From Oxalobacteraceae bacterium (GTDB taxonomy: Bacteria > Pseudomonadota > Gammaproteobacteria > Burkholderiales > Burkholderiaceae_D): a DNA stretch of 64,000 nucleotides. Below, piece by piece: positions 33,444 to 44,800 of this stretch. The position numbers and the translations under genes are program-made. The notes under the pieces were generated by a model. The model was not told where the DNA came from and did no database searches. It worked only from the letters and a program-made list of their open reading frames with translations. Each line of letters starts with the position of its first letter. The first letter of the stretch is position 1. The stretch covers positions 28,624 through 92,623 of the forward strand of contig JAUYNR010000006.1 in assembly GCA_030698225.1 (NCBI GenBank). The letters run 5' to 3'.

Positions 33444-36400
33444 GTGAACAAGGCGTTCAAGAAGGCAACAGTGCTGAACGATCCCGCTACCGCCGCGGCG
33501 GAAGCCTGGGCCAACGATCCGCTGTGGTACAAGGGCGCCATCATTTACGAGGTGCACGTCAAGGCATTCTTCGACACCAATACCGATGGCATCGGGGACT
33601 TCAAGGGAATTACCGAGAAACTCGGCTACATCCGGGACCTCGGCGTGAATACGATCTGGCTGCTGCCGTTCTATCCGTCTCCGCTCAAGGATGACGGTTA
33701 TGACATTGCAGACTATCGCAACGTGCATCCGGACTATGGGACCCGCAAGGATTTTGCGCTGTTTGTGCGGGAGGCGCACCGCTACGGGCTGCGTGTAATC
33801 ACGGAACTGGTCATCAATCACACCTCGATTGAGCATCCGTGGTTCCAGGCCGCGCGGCGGGCGCCACCCGGCTCATCCAAGCGCAATTTCTATGTCTGGA
33901 GCAATACCACCGACAAGTACGCAGGAACCCGCATCATTTTTACCGATGCCGAAAAATCCAACTGGGCTTGGGACGAGATCGCGCAGGCCTATTACTGGCA
34001 CCGCTTTTTTTCACACCAGGCGGACCTGAATTTCGACAATCCGAGCGTGCTCAAGGCGGTGATACGGGTGATGCGATTCTGGCTGGACCTCGGGGTGGAC
34101 GGCTTGCGACTGGACGCGATTCCCTACCTTTGCCTGCGCGAAGGCAGCAGCAACGAAAATTTGCCAGAAACCCACGCGGTATTGAAGCAGATCCGGGCGG
34201 TCATCGATGCGCATTATCAAAATCGCATGCTGCTGGCCGAAGCCAACCAGTGGCCGGAGGACGTGCGCGACTACTTCGGCGATGGCGACGAATGCCACAT
34301 GGCATTCCATTTTCCATTGATGCCGCGCATCTACATGGCCATTGCGCAGGAGGACCGGCATCCAATCGTCGAAATCATGCAGCAGACCCCGGATATTCCC
34401 GAAAATTGCCAGTGGGCGATCTTCCTGCGCAATCACGACGAACTGACGCTGGAGATGGTGACCAATAAGGAGCGCGACTACATGTACCAGATGTACGCAG
34501 CCGACCCGCGCGCCCGTCTGAATCTCGGAATCCGGCGGCGGCTGGCACCTCTGATGGATAACGATCTCGACCGGATCAAGCTGATGAACAGCCTGTTGCT
34601 GTCCATGCCCGGCGCGCCGATTATCTATTATGGCGACGAGATCGGAATGGGCGACAACATCTATCTGGGTGACCGTGACGGCGTACGCACGCCGATGCAA
34701 TGGAGCCCGGACCGCAATGCCGGTTTCTCAAATGCCGATCCGCAGCGCCTGAGCCTGCCGCCTATCATGGACCCGGTATACGGTTATCAGGCGGTGAATG
34801 TGGAAGCGCAGTTGCGCAGCCCATCATCGTTGCTGAACTGGATGCGGCGGGTGCTGGCAGTACGCAACGCGCACCAGGCGTTCGGACGCGGCAAGCTCGA
34901 TTTCTTGCGCGCCAGCAACCGCAAGGTCCTCGCTTACCTGCGTGAGGATGGCGACGAAAGCTTTCTTTGCGTAGCGAACCTTGCGCGCACCGCCCAAGCG
35001 GTGGAACTTGATTTGATGCGCCACCGCGGCAGTGTGCCAGTGGAGGTCATGGGGCGCACAGCCTTCCCGCCGATCGGCGAACTGCCCTATCTGCTGACAA
35101 TGACAGGTCACGGCTTTTACTGGTTCCAGCTCACAAAGGGCGGCGAGGTGCCGGCCCGGCAAGAGGACCTCCTGATGCGCGAAACGCTGCCGGTGCTGGT
35201 GCTGTTCGACGGCTGGACCAGCCTGTTTCGCGATCGGGTGGTGCCATGGCGCATCGCTTTGGCCGAGAAGGTTCGGGCCCAGTTTGAATGCGAAGTGTTG
35301 CCGCGCTTCGTCAGCACCCAGCGCTGGTACGCGGCGAAAGGCGAGCCGCTGCGACGGCTGGCGCTGCTCGATTACGTCGAGTGGCGCCATGAGGCTAGCA
35401 GTTCGCTGCTGGCTTTGTTCCATACGGAGAGCGATGCCGGTGCGCCGCACGCGTATTTTCTACCGCTGACGCTGCTGTGGGAAGGTGTCGAGGAAGAGTC
35501 GCGGCTGCGCAGGTTGCTGCCGATGACCGTAGCCAAGGTGAGACAGCAGGCGCAGGTCGGCATCCTGGTCGACGCCTTCGACGACGAGTCGTTCTGCCGG
35601 GCGCTGGTGGGCGCGATCGGTTCGAGCCAGAAATTGCGTTGCGCCGGCGGAGTCATTCGCTGTTCGCCAACCAGCATCTTCGCGGCTCTGGTCGGGCAGG
35701 CATCGCAGCCGCTGCAGGTGGATGTTTACGCGGCGCAGACCAGCAACACCATTGTGGAACTGGGTGGGCGGAAGCTATTCCTGAAAGCTTACCGACGCTT
35801 GCAGGTCGGCGTGAACCCGGAAGTCGAGGTGGGACGTTTTCTCACCGAGGTCGTGCATTTTCCGCACAGCGTGCCGGTAGCCGGAATGGTGGAGTACACC
35901 TCGGACCAGGGCGGCACGATGGTGTTGGCAATGCTGCAGGGATACGTCGAGAATCAGGGGGATGGCTGGGCTTACACGCTGGACTACCTTGAGCGGTTTT
36001 TCGAGCAGTGCCAGTTGGCATCGCCCGAGCCACCGGACGTCCATGGCGGTTACCTGGCGCTGATGCGCGTGCTCGGCCAGCGCACCGCCGAACTGCACAT
36101 CGCGCTGGCTACCAGGACCGATGATCCGGCGTTCGATCCGGAGCCGATCGAAGCCACCGATCTGCTGGCCTGGACCACGCGAATACGCGAAGAGGCCGGT
36201 GCGACGCTGGACCAACTGGCACAGCGCCGCGAGATGCTGGCCGGAACCGCACTCGCGACTGTGGATGCGTTGCTTGCAAGGCGCGCGGCGATACTGGGGC
36301 GCATCGAGCGATGCGTACCGGAATCCGTGCGGGCGGTCAAGATCCGGCATCACGGCGACTATCACCTGGGGCAGGTATTGTTGGCCCTGAACGACTTCGT

Positions 36401-36794
36401 GATTGTCGATTTCGAGGGCGAGCCGGCGCGCTCACTGGCTGATCGCAGGCAGAAGCACTCTGCGCTGGCGGATGTGGCCGGCATGCTGCGATCCTTCAAC
36501 TATGCGATGTACACCGCGCTGTACCACAGCACTGCCGATCGGCCGGAGGACATGGCGTGGCTCGAGCCGCGCGGTCATCAATGGGAGGCCGAGGCAGCGC
36601 GGGTGTTCGTGCAGGCATACCGGGACACCGCGGAAACATCCGGCCTGTACGCCGCATGGGAAGAGGTGCAGGGCTTGCTGGACCTGTTTCTGCTGGGAAA
36701 GGCGTTTTACGAGTTGCGCTATGAGCTCGATAGCCGGCCGGACTGGATTCAGATTCCACTGCGCGGCTTATTGGATATCAGCGATGGGCTGTAA
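33444..36794 (+). CDS. treS: Trehalose synthase-maltokinase fusion (TreS-Mak)
   Basis: This bifunctional protein has 1116 residues. The first 550 or so are GH13 trehalose synthase, interconverting trehalose and maltose: D224 in GLRLDAIPYL, E266 in LLAEANQWPEDV, D332 in RNHDELTLE. The C-terminal part (from about 600) is maltokinase, with HHGDYHLGQVLL and VDFEGEPARSLADRRQKHSAL as the catalytic and metal sites. It makes maltose-1-phosphate for GlgE. The start is GTG at 33444. Such fusions are common in proteobacteria. Confidence 0.93.
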   Translation: MNKAFKKATVLNDPATAAAEAWANDPLWYKGAIIYEVHVKAFFDTNTDGIGDFKGITEKLGYIRDLGVNTIWLLPFYPSPLKDDGYDIADYRNVHPDYGTRKDFALFVREAHRYGLRVITELVINHTSIEHPWFQAARRAPPGSSKRNFYVWSNTTDKYAGTRIIFTDAEKSNWAWDEIAQAYYWHRFFSHQADLNFDNPSVLKAVIRVMRFWLDLGVDGLRLDAIPYLCLREGSSNENLPETHAVLKQIRAVIDAHYQNRMLLAEANQWPEDVRDYFGDGDECHMAFHFPLMPRIYMAIAQEDRHPIVEIMQQTPDIPENCQWAIFLRNHDELTLEMVTNKERDYMYQMYAADPRARLNLGIRRRLAPLMDNDLDRIKLMNSLLLSMPGAPIIYYGDEIGMGDNIYLGDRDGVRTPMQWSPDRNAGFSNADPQRLSLPPIMDPVYGYQAVNVEAQLRSPSSLLNWMRRVLAVRNAHQAFGRGKLDFLRASNRKVLAYLREDGDESFLCVANLARTAQAVELDLMRHRGSVPVEVMGRTAFPPIGELPYLLTMTGHGFYWFQLTKGGEVPARQEDLLMRETLPVLVLFDGWTSLFRDRVVPWRIALAEKVRAQFECEVLPRFVSTQRWYAAKGEPLRRLALLDYVEWRHEASSSLLALFHTESDAGAPHAYFLPLTLLWEGVEEESRLRRLLPMTVAKVRQQAQVGILVDAFDDESFCRALVGAIGSSQKLRCAGGVIRCSPTSIFAALVGQASQPLQVDVYAAQTSNTIVELGGRKLFLKAYRRLQVGVNPEVEVGRFLTEVVHFPHSVPVAGMVEYTSDQGGTMVLAMLQGYVENQGDGWAYTLDYLERFFEQCQLASPEPPDVHGGYLALMRVLGQRTAELHIALATRTDDPAFDPEPIEATDLLAWTTRIREEAGATLDQLAQRREMLAGTALATVDALLARRAAILGRIERCVPESVRAVKIRHHGDYHLGQVLLALNDFVIVDFEGEPARSLADRRQKHSALADVAGMLRSFNYAMYTALYHSTADRPEDMAWLEPRGHQWEAEAARVFVQAYRDTAETSGLYAAWEEVQGLLDLFLLGKAFYELRYELDSRPDWIQIPLRGLLDISDGL

Positions 36795-36839
36795 ATGTGG
36801 ACGGGCCGACGGGCCGGACCAATGGAACAGGAGAGTGCG

Positions 36840-37538
36840 ATGGAACAGATGAATATGTTGCTGGAGCCGCTACGCGTTTTTCTCATGCAATTGGGCGAAT
36901 TTCTGCCCAGGCTGCTGCTGGCGATCATTATCACTGTCGCCGGATGGTTGATTGCGAAGGCCGTCAGGCTGGCTGTAGTGAAGGGGCTAAGGGCAATCAA
37001 TTTTCAGGTGCTGACCGAACGCGCCGGGATGGATGGCTTCCTGCAGCAGGGTGGAACCAATGCCGACACCACGCATATCCTTGGGCTGCTGATCTACTGG
37101 CTGGTCATCCTGGCCGCGCTGGTTCTCGCGTTCAACAGCCTGGGACTGAGCCATGTAACTGATCTGCTCGGGCGCATCACCTTATTCGTTCCCAGAGTCA
37201 TCCTGGCAGTGGTGATACTCGCCTTCGGCTCCTACTTCGCCCACTTCATCCAGACCCTGATCACCACCTACGGCAGGAACGTGGATCTGACGGATGCGGA
37301 AGTGCTTGGACGGCTGGCGCGCTACGCCATCATTGTCTTCGTGGTGCTGATCGCGCTCGACCAGTTGGACATCGGCGGCGACATCATCCGCCAGAGTTTC
37401 CTGATCATCCTGGCCGGTGTGGTGCTGGCGCTCTCGCTGGCTTTCGGAATCGGAGGCCGGAAATGGGCCGCGGCGCTACTGGAACGATGGTGGCCGAACC
37501 AGGATAAGGACGTCCACGATGCCGGCGAGCGTGAATGA
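36840..37538 (+). CDS. Membrane protein with MscS-type conserved TM helices
   Basis: This encodes 232 residues from the ATG at 36840, preceded by GGAGAG; in-frame ATGs upstream lack a site. Four or five hydrophobic helices are visible, with glycine-rich repeats like LLLAIIITVAGWLIAKAVR and RVILAVVILAFGSYFAHF that match the TM_helix repeat found next to mechanosensitive channels. It lacks the MscS beta domain. Its place in a trehalose cluster hints at osmotic response, but this is inference. Confidence 0.7.
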   Translation: MEQMNMLLEPLRVFLMQLGEFLPRLLLAIIITVAGWLIAKAVRLAVVKGLRAINFQVLTERAGMDGFLQQGGTNADTTHILGLLIYWLVILAALVLAFNSLGLSHVTDLLGRITLFVPRVILAVVILAFGSYFAHFIQTLITTYGRNVDLTDAEVLGRLARYAIIVFVVLIALDQLDIGGDIIRQSFLIILAGVVLALSLAFGIGGRKWAAALLERWWPNQDKDVHDAGERE

Positions 37539-37567
37539 AATGATTCCAGACGCGTCATGTACTGGCT

Positions 37568-37629
37568 GCGGTATATTTTTTATACGCAATGAAATTATGC
37601 GGTAAATGCCATGAAAAATACGATACTCA
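37568..37629 (-). repeat. AT-rich ~60-bp intergenic element, copy 6
   Basis: On the plus strand it begins GCGGTATATTTTTTATACGC, has TTATGCGGTAAATGCCATG in the centre and ends CGATACTCA. The core nearly matches the copies at 33221 and 63399. It lies in the 312-bp gap before glgX, together with the palindrome at 37706. Confidence 0.8.
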
Positions 37630-37705
37630 TTACTATTCGAAAATATTGCAACTGTGGGACGGCATATCGATCAAGACATGACTTATGCAAAATATTGCGG
37701 TTTTC

Positions 37706-37763
37706 AGTAGTGCAGGCCTCCGTGCCTGCACCGAGCCGCAGGCACGGAGGCCTGCGCTACTTG
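37706..37763. repeat. Long palindromic repeat (GTAGTGCAGG family), copy 3
   Basis: AGTAGTGCAGGCCTCCGTGC is mirrored by GCACGGAGGCCTGCGCTACT around a CCGAGCC loop. The stem has one mismatch. It is the third copy of the family seen at 20981 and 24521 and the only one not directly after a stop codon. Confidence 0.85.
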
Positions 37764-37850
37764 CGTAAGTCCTACAAGAATGCAATGGCGTGGTTTCTAC
37801 AGAAACTGCTTCGGGTTGGATGTTAAATTGCCGTTGAGCGGGAACGCGTG

Positions 37851-40013
37851 ATGACCAAAGCGATCAATGCAACCTGGCCCGGCAAGCCCTATCCGCTCGG
37901 AGCGACCTGGGACGGGGAAGGGGTGAATTTCGCGTTGTTCTCCGAGCACGCCGAAAAAATCGAGCTATGCCTTTTCGACAGTAAGGGACGGGCAGAACTG
38001 CAGCGCATCGCAATGCGCGAGCGCACCGATCAGGTCTGGCACTGCTATCTGCCGGAAGCCCGTCCCGGCCTGCTGTACGGCTACCGGGTGGCTGGCCCTT
38101 ATGATCCCAAGCGCGGTCATCGCTTCAACCGGCATAAATTGCTGCTTGATCCTTATGCGCGGGCGATTGCCGGCAATATCCGCTGGAGCGATGCGCAGTT
38201 CGGTTATCGGGTCGGCAGTCCCCATGCCGATCTGTCCTTCGATCGCCGCGATAGCGCGCCAGGGATGCCGAAGTGCCGGGTGATAGACAGCGCCTTCACC
38301 TGGGGCGAGGATCGCCCGCCGCGCATCGGATGGCATCAGACCGTGATCTATGAAATGCATGTGAAGGGCTACACGGCGCTGCATCCCGAGGTGCCGGCGC
38401 AGTTGCGAGGAACCTATGCCGGACTCGCCACCGCGCCGGCAATCGAGCATCTGCAGCGGCTCGGCATTACCGCAGTGGAACTGATGCCGGTGCATGCGTT
38501 CATCGACGACCGGCGCCTGGTGCAAAAGGGTTTGCGCAACTATTGGGGCTACAACTCGATCGGCTATTTTGCGCCCGAACAGCGCTACTCTGCGACCGGC
38601 GTCGTCGGCGAGTTCAAGACCATGGTCAAGACGCTGCATTCGGCCGGCATCGAAGTCATCCTCGATGTGGTGTACAACCACACGGCCGAAGGGAATCAGC
38701 TCGGACCGACGCTGTGTTTTCGCGGTATCGACAACGCCGCCTACTACCGTCTGCAGGCCGACGATCCGCGCTACCACATCGACTACACAGGCACTGGCAA
38801 CACCCTCAACATGATGCATCCGCGGGTGCTGCAACTGATCATGGACAGCCTGCGCTACTGGGTGCTGGAAATGCATGTGGACGGCTTTCGCTTCGACCTT
38901 GCCGCCACCCTGGCGCGCGAATTGCACGAGGTGGATCGTCTTGGCGCCTTTTTCGACATCATTCACCAGGACCCGGTGCTGTCCCAGGTCAAGCTGATCG
39001 CCGAGCCATGGGACTTGGGCGAGGGCGGCTACCAAGTGGGCAATTTCCCGGTCGGCTGGGCAGAGTGGAACGACCGCTACCGCGACACGGTGCGCGCCTA
39101 CTGGAAGGGCAGCGGAGGACTGATTGATGACCTCGCCTACCGGCTCACCGGATCGAGTGATCTGTATGAGCAGGGTGGACGGCGACCGCACGCCAGCATC
39201 AACTTCGTCACCGCCCACGATGGCTTCACGCTGCACGACCTAGTGAGTTACAACGACAAGCATAATGAACAAAACCTGGAAGACAATCGCGATGGTACCG
39301 ACAACAATATCAGCTGGAACTGCGGGGTTGAGGGGCCGGCCGACAGTCCCGAGATCAACGCGTTGCGGGCGCGACAGAAGCGCAACTTTCTCGCCACCTT
39401 GCTGTTGTCTCACGGCGTGCCCATGCTGCTGGCAGGAGATGCCGTCGGCCACACCCAGTACGGCAACAATAACGGCTACTGCCAGGATAACGAGTCGAGT
39501 TGGGTGCATTGGAATTTGAAGCAGGAAGATGAGGAATTGCTGGCTTTTACCCAGAGCCTGCTCGCACTGCGCAAATCACATCCGATTTTCCGTAGACGCA
39601 GATTTTTCCAGGGGCGTGGCATCAAGGGTACCGGAATCAAGGACATTATTTGGCTCAATCCTGACGGCCTCGAGATGAGCGATGAGGAGTGGCAGCGTTC
39701 TTTCGCCCGTTGCCTCGGCTTGTTACTCTCCGGCGAGGCGCTGGATGATCAGGATGAAAGAGGACGTCCGTTGCGGGACGATAACTTTCTGCTGCTGTTG
39801 AACGCGCACTTTGAAATGATCGACTTTGTCGTGCCGAGTTTCGTCGCCGGCAGCCGCTGGCGGACATTATTCGACACCCATTACGGGATGGAGCTCAAAC
39901 CGGACCGCGTATTCGCAGCCGGAGATAACTACCCGCTGCAGGCGCGCTCGATGGCGTTATTGCAGGAAATCAAGGAAACCAAGCAGGGTCAGGCAGGGCG
40001 GATCGGAGGGTAG
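37851..40013 (+). CDS. glgX: Glycogen debranching enzyme GlgX (isoamylase type)
   Basis: This encodes 720 residues. A CBM48 domain comes first ([21 protein letters not shown]). Catalytic residues are D349 in [12 protein letters not shown]385 in [16 protein letters not shown] and D457 in [15 protein letters not shown]. It cuts alpha-1,6 bonds and feeds linear maltodextrins to TreY. In trehalose operons it is often called TreX. It starts ATG at 37851; a GTG lies one codon upstream. The stop is two bases before the treZ ATG. Confidence 0.92.
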   Translation: MTKAINATWPGKPYPLGATWDGEGVNFALFSEHAEKIELCLFDSKGRAELQRIAMRERTDQVWHCYLPEARPGLLYGYRVAGPYDPKRGHRFNRHKLLLDPYARAIAGNIRWSDAQFGYRVGSPHADLSFDRRDSAPGMPKCRVIDSAFTWGEDRPPRIGWHQTVIYEMHVKGYTALHPEVPAQLRGTYAGLATAPAIEHLQRLGITAVELMPVHAFIDDRRLVQKGLRNYWGYNSIGYFAPEQRYSATGVVGEFKTMVKTLHSAGIEVILDVVYNHTAEGNQLGPTLCFRGIDNAAYYRLQADDPRYHIDYTGTGNTLNMMHPRVLQLIMDSLRYWVLEMHVDGFRFDLAATLARELHEVDRLGAFFDIIHQDPVLSQVKLIAEPWDLGEGGYQVGNFPVGWAEWNDRYRDTVRAYWKGSGGLIDDLAYRLTGSSDLYEQGGRRPHASINFVTAHDGFTLHDLVSYNDKHNEQNLEDNRDGTDNNISWNCGVEGPADSPEINALRARQKRNFLATLLLSHGVPMLLAGDAVGHTQYGNNNGYCQDNESSWVHWNLKQEDEELLAFTQSLLALRKSHPIFRRRRFFQGRGIKGTGIKDIIWLNPDGLEMSDEEWQRSFARCLGLLLSGEALDDQDERGRPLRDDNFLLLLNAHFEMIDFVVPSFVAGSRWRTLFDTHYGMELKPDRVFAAGDNYPLQARSMALLQEIKETKQGQAGRIGG

Positions 40014-40014
40014 C

Positions 40015-41880
40015 ATGAAACGTCAGCATCGGATGCCGTTCGGGGCCGAACTGGTCGATGGCGGTGTGCGCTTCCGCTTATGGGCGCCGGCAGCGCAATC
40101 CGTCGCGCTTTGTCTGACCCTGGCCGGTACCGATCATGTGATCGGGATGACGCGCCTGGCCGATGGCTGGTTCGAGTCGCTGACCGAACGTGCCCGCGCC
40201 GGGTGCCGCTATTGCTACCGGATCGATGGCAAACTCACGGTGCCCGACCCTGCCTCGCGCTGCAATCCGGACGACGTCGATGGCGCAAGCAGCGTGATCG
40301 ACCCCGCTGCGTTTACCTGGCGCGACGCCGCCTGGCGCGGCCGGCGCTGGGAGGATGCAGTGATCTACGAACTCCATGTCGGCACCTTCACCGCGGCAGG
40401 CACGTTTCTGGGCGCGCTGGAACGGCTCGACTACCTGCATGAACTGGGCGTCACCGCGATCGAACTGATGCCGGTCGCCGACTTTCCGGGCGCGCGCAAC
40501 TGGGGTTATGACGGCGTTCTGCCGTTCGCGCCGGACAGCCGCTACGGCACCCCGGAGCACTTGAAGTTGCTGGTCGAAAGCGCGCATCGCAAGGGGCTGA
40601 TGGTGTTGCTCGATGTGGTGTACAACCATTTCGGCCCCGAGGGCAATCATCTGCACGCCTATGCGCCGCAGTTCTATACCGAACGGCACCGCACGCCGTG
40701 GGGTGCGGCGATCAATTTCGACGGCCCCGGCAGCCGGACCGTGCGCGATTTCTTCATCCACAACGCGCTTTACTGGCTGGAGGAATTTCATTTCGACGGC
40801 TTGCGGCTCGACGCGGTGCATGCGATCTGCGACGATTCCGATCCCGACATCCTGCTCGAACTGGCGCAAGCGGTGCAGGCGGGACCGGGGCGGGAGCGCA
40901 GCGTCCACCTGATCCTTGAGAATGATCACAACGACGCCCGTTATCTCGCGCGCGACGCCGCCGGCCGGCCGCGCTGGTATGCGGCGCAATGGAACGACGA
41001 TATCCATCACGCGCTGCACGTGCTGGTCTGCGGCGAAACCGATGGCTATTACGCCGACTACGCCGACGGTGCGGTCGCGCATCTCGGCCGCTGCCTGACG
41101 CAGGGCTTCGCGTATCAAGGCCAGGTATCGCATTTTCACGATGACAAACCGCGCGGTACGGCGAGCGCTGATTTGCCCCCGACGGCATTCGTTGGGTTCC
41201 TGCAAAACCACGATCAGATCGGCAACCGGGCCTTCGGCGAACGTTTGTCCTTGCTGGCCGACCCGCTTGCCTTGCGCGCGGTGACCGCAATCGTGTTGCT
41301 CGCACCCGCGCCGCCGCTGCTGTTCATGGGAGAAGAGTTCGGCGCGCTCCAGCCGTTTCTTTTTTTCTGCGACTTCGGGCCGGAGCTGGCGGCGGCAGTG
41401 CAGCAGGGGCGCCGCCGGGAATTTGCGCGCTTTCGCCGTTTCGGGGATTCAAGCCGATCGGGCAGCCTGGCAGAGATTCCCGATCCGTGCGCTGCGAGCA
41501 CTTTCAAGCGCTGCAAACTCGACTGGAAACGCGCTGCCGTACCGCCCCATGACGCGTGGCTGTCGCACTACCGGTCCCTGCTGGCGCTGCGCCGCGATGT
41601 TGTCATGCCGCGCCTGATCGGCGCCCGCGGCGGCCAAGCGCAATATCGGATCGTCGCCGGTTGCGCTCTGGTGGTGCGCTGGCGGCTGGGCGACGGCAGC
41701 ACTCTCGGCCTGGTGGCCAACCTTGGCGCACGAGCGCTGGCGGGCATCCAGCGTCCGCCCGGAGAACTCTTTTATGCGAGCGACGTAGCGGCGGCGGCAG
41801 GCATCGCCAGCGAACGGTTGCCGCCCTGGTCGGTCGCGTGGTTCGTGGACGAGAGCAAGGAGCAAGCTTCCCGTGCCTAA
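40015..41880 (+). CDS. treZ: Maltooligosyl-trehalose trehalohydrolase TreZ
   Basis: This GH13 enzyme has 621 residues and releases trehalose from maltooligosyl-trehalose. The N-terminal domain starts MPFGAELVDGGVRFRLWAP. The catalytic set is D266 in GLRLDAVHAICD, E302 in LILENDHND and D400 in QNHDQIGNRA. The ATG at 40015 follows GGAGGG. It overlaps the malQ-treY gene by eight bases, so substrate maker and hydrolase are co-translated. Confidence 0.92.
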   Translation: MKRQHRMPFGAELVDGGVRFRLWAPAAQSVALCLTLAGTDHVIGMTRLADGWFESLTERARAGCRYCYRIDGKLTVPDPASRCNPDDVDGASSVIDPAAFTWRDAAWRGRRWEDAVIYELHVGTFTAAGTFLGALERLDYLHELGVTAIELMPVADFPGARNWGYDGVLPFAPDSRYGTPEHLKLLVESAHRKGLMVLLDVVYNHFGPEGNHLHAYAPQFYTERHRTPWGAAINFDGPGSRTVRDFFIHNALYWLEEFHFDGLRLDAVHAICDDSDPDILLELAQAVQAGPGRERSVHLILENDHNDARYLARDAAGRPRWYAAQWNDDIHHALHVLVCGETDGYYADYADGAVAHLGRCLTQGFAYQGQVSHFHDDKPRGTASADLPPTAFVGFLQNHDQIGNRAFGERLSLLADPLALRAVTAIVLLAPAPPLLFMGEEFGALQPFLFFCDFGPELAAAVQQGRRREFARFRRFGDSSRSGSLAEIPDPCAASTFKRCKLDWKRAAVPPHDAWLSHYRSLLALRRDVVMPRLIGARGGQAQYRIVAGCALVVRWRLGDGSTLGLVANLGARALAGIQRPPGELFYASDVAAAAGIASERLPPWSVAWFVDESKEQASRA

Positions 41881-44800
41881 TCAACCGATGCTTGACCGGC
41901 TGTGCGCGCTGTGCGGCATCGAGCCGGAATATACCGATTTCTGGGGTAACCGGCACCCGACTTCGGAGGCAACCAAGCTGGCACTGCTGGCAACGATGCA
42001 CGTCGATGCAGATGTCGTCGCCGATCCGGAACGTGCGCTTGCAGAATGCGAGGCGCAGTCCTGGCGCCGCATGCTGGCACCGGTCCAGGTGATTCCCGAG
42101 GCGGACGCCGCGCCCCAGGTTGCACTGACGATGCCGGTTTCAATGGCTGAAGTGGTTTTTGGCTGGCGCTTGACGCTGGAATCCGGGGAAATCAGTAGCG
42201 GACAATCTAAGCCTGCCGACCTGGCCGTGCTGGAACAGCGGGACATCGCAGGCGTATCGTTTGTGCGTTATGTCTTTCCATTGCCAGCTGTGCTGGCAAG
42301 CGGTTACCACCGGCTGGAAATCGACGCCGCAACTGATGATGCAGAAGCGGATGGATTGCGCCGCCGGTCCGCCGCGATGCGCCTGATTGTCGTGCCGGCT
42401 GCCTGCTTCCTGCCGCCGGCGCTGGCGGAACAGGGCAGGGTGTGGGGACTGGCGGTCCAGTTGTACGCGCTGCGCTCGCAACGCAACTGGGGCATCGGCG
42501 ACTTTGCCGACCTCAGGGCGGTGGTGGAGTTCGCTGCCCAAGCCGGGGCCGGCTTCGTCGGCACCAACCCGCTGCACGCGCTGTTCCCGTCTTATCCGGC
42601 GCGGATCAGCCCCTACAGTCCGTCGAGCCGGCGCTTCCTCAATGTTCTGTACCTGGACGTGGAAGGCATAGAAGACTTCGCCGAGTGCGAGGCAGCCAGG
42701 AACACGGTCCGGGAGCCGCGGTTCCAGGCCCATCTGCGAACCCTGCGCGCGAGCGAACTGGTGAACTACGAGCAAGTCGCTGCGCTCAAGCTCCAGGTAT
42801 TGGAATTGCTGTACCGGCACTTTCGTGAACATCATCTCGACCGCGGCAGTCAACGCGCGAGCGCTTTTCGCGCGTTCCAGGCGCAAGGCGGAGAGGCCTT
42901 GCGCAGTCAGGCGCTGTTCGACGCACTGCAGGAACATTTTGTCCGCAGCGACAGCACGACCGATACTGCAATACACGGCTGGCATCAGTGGCCGGAGGAT
43001 TACCGGGATCCAGCTTCGGGCCCGGTTGCCGCATTCGCGGCGGCGCAGGTGGAGCGCATCGAATTCCATGCGTACCTGCAATGGATCGCCGACCTGCAAC
43101 TGGCGGCGGTCGGGCAGCGCTCATTGGAACTCGGGCTGGGCGCCGGTCTGTACCAGGATATTGCGGTGGGTGTCGCCGCCGATGGCGCGGAGTGCTGGAG
43201 GGAGCAGGCACTGTATGCCCGGCACACCTATATCGGAGCACCCGCGGATGAATACAATACGTTGGGCCAGGACTGGGGCCTGCCGCCGCTGATTCCGCAA
43301 CGCCTGCGCGAAGTGGCTTATGCGCCATTCATAGAAACCTTGCGCGAAAACATGCGCCACGCCGGTGCGCTGCGCCTCGACCATGTGATGGGGCTGATGC
43401 GGCAGTTTTGGGTACCTGCCGGCGGCATACCGAGCGCCGGCACCTATGTGAATTACCCGTTTGCCGATCTGCTGGGAATCGTGGCGCTGGAGAGCCATCG
43501 GAATCGTTGCATGGTGATCGGGGAGGACCTGGGTACCGTACCGCCGGAAGTGCGCGATGCGCTCGCGCGCAGCGCGGTGCTGTCCTACCGGCTCTTGTAC
43601 TTTGAAAAGGACCAGGACGGAGGATTCAAGGCGCCGGCCGATTATCCTGCCCAATCACTGGTGGCGGTAAGCACCCATGACTTGCCGACGCTGGCCGGCT
43701 ATTGGCTGGGGCACGACATTGATCTGCGTTGTGCGCTTGACTTGTTCCCTTCGGTCCAGTTGCGCGACGCCCAGCTGTTGGATCGGTCTCAGAGTCGGAC
43801 CCAGCTGTTGATGGCGCTGGAGCGGGCGGAGTTGCTGCCCGCCGGTGCCAGCGTGAATCCGGTCGCGCATCCGGAGATGACAGAGGAATTATCGCTCGCG
43901 GTCCACATCTACCTGGCGCGCACTCCAGCCAAATTCATGGTGGTGCAGCTGGAGGACATATTGGGACAAGTGGAGCAAGTCAATTTTCCTGCCAGCGGAG
44001 GCAAGTACCCCAACTGGCAACGAAAATTGACTCTCGATCTGGAGCATTGGGCGCTTGATTCGCGTGTACAAACACTGACGACAGCGTTGCGACAGGTACG
44101 CGGAAGTGGCATATTCCCCGCTGCCGGGGCGATCGCGCACGCCGCACCTCAGTTTGCCCCGCACGTTACGCACATTCCGCGCGCCACCTATCGTCTGCAG
44201 TTCAACCGCGAATTCACTTTCACCCAGGCCGAACAGCTGATCCCCTACCTGGATGCGCTCGGCATCAGCCATTGCTACGCCTCGCCCTATTTCAAGGCGC
44301 GGCCGGGCAGCATGCATGGCTACGACATCATCGACCACAATGCATTCAACCCGGAGATCGGCGGCGACTCCGATTTCGACCGCTATGTCGAGGCGCTGCA
44401 GCGTCATGGCATGGGGCAAATCATCGATATCGTGCCCAACCACATGGGCGTGATGGGCAGCGACAACGAATGGTGGCTGGAGGTGCTGGAGAACGGGCAG
44501 TCCGCGCTACATGCGGAATTTTTCGATATCGACTGGTCTCCGTTGAAGGAAGAGCTGCGCGGCAAGGTGCTGGTGCCGGTGCTCGGCGACCAGTATGGCA
44601 ACGTGCTTGAGAGCGGAGGCTTGCGGCTGGTTTTCGACCGGCAGCGGGGCGAATTCAGTATCTGGTATGACGAGCACCGCTTCCCGCTGGACCCGCGCGA
44701 ATATCCGCGCATCACCGGCCGCAACTGGGAGCAACTGGCGGCAAAGCTCGGCGCGGATCATCCGCAGGTGCTGGAGTTTCAAAGCCTGAATACCGCATTC

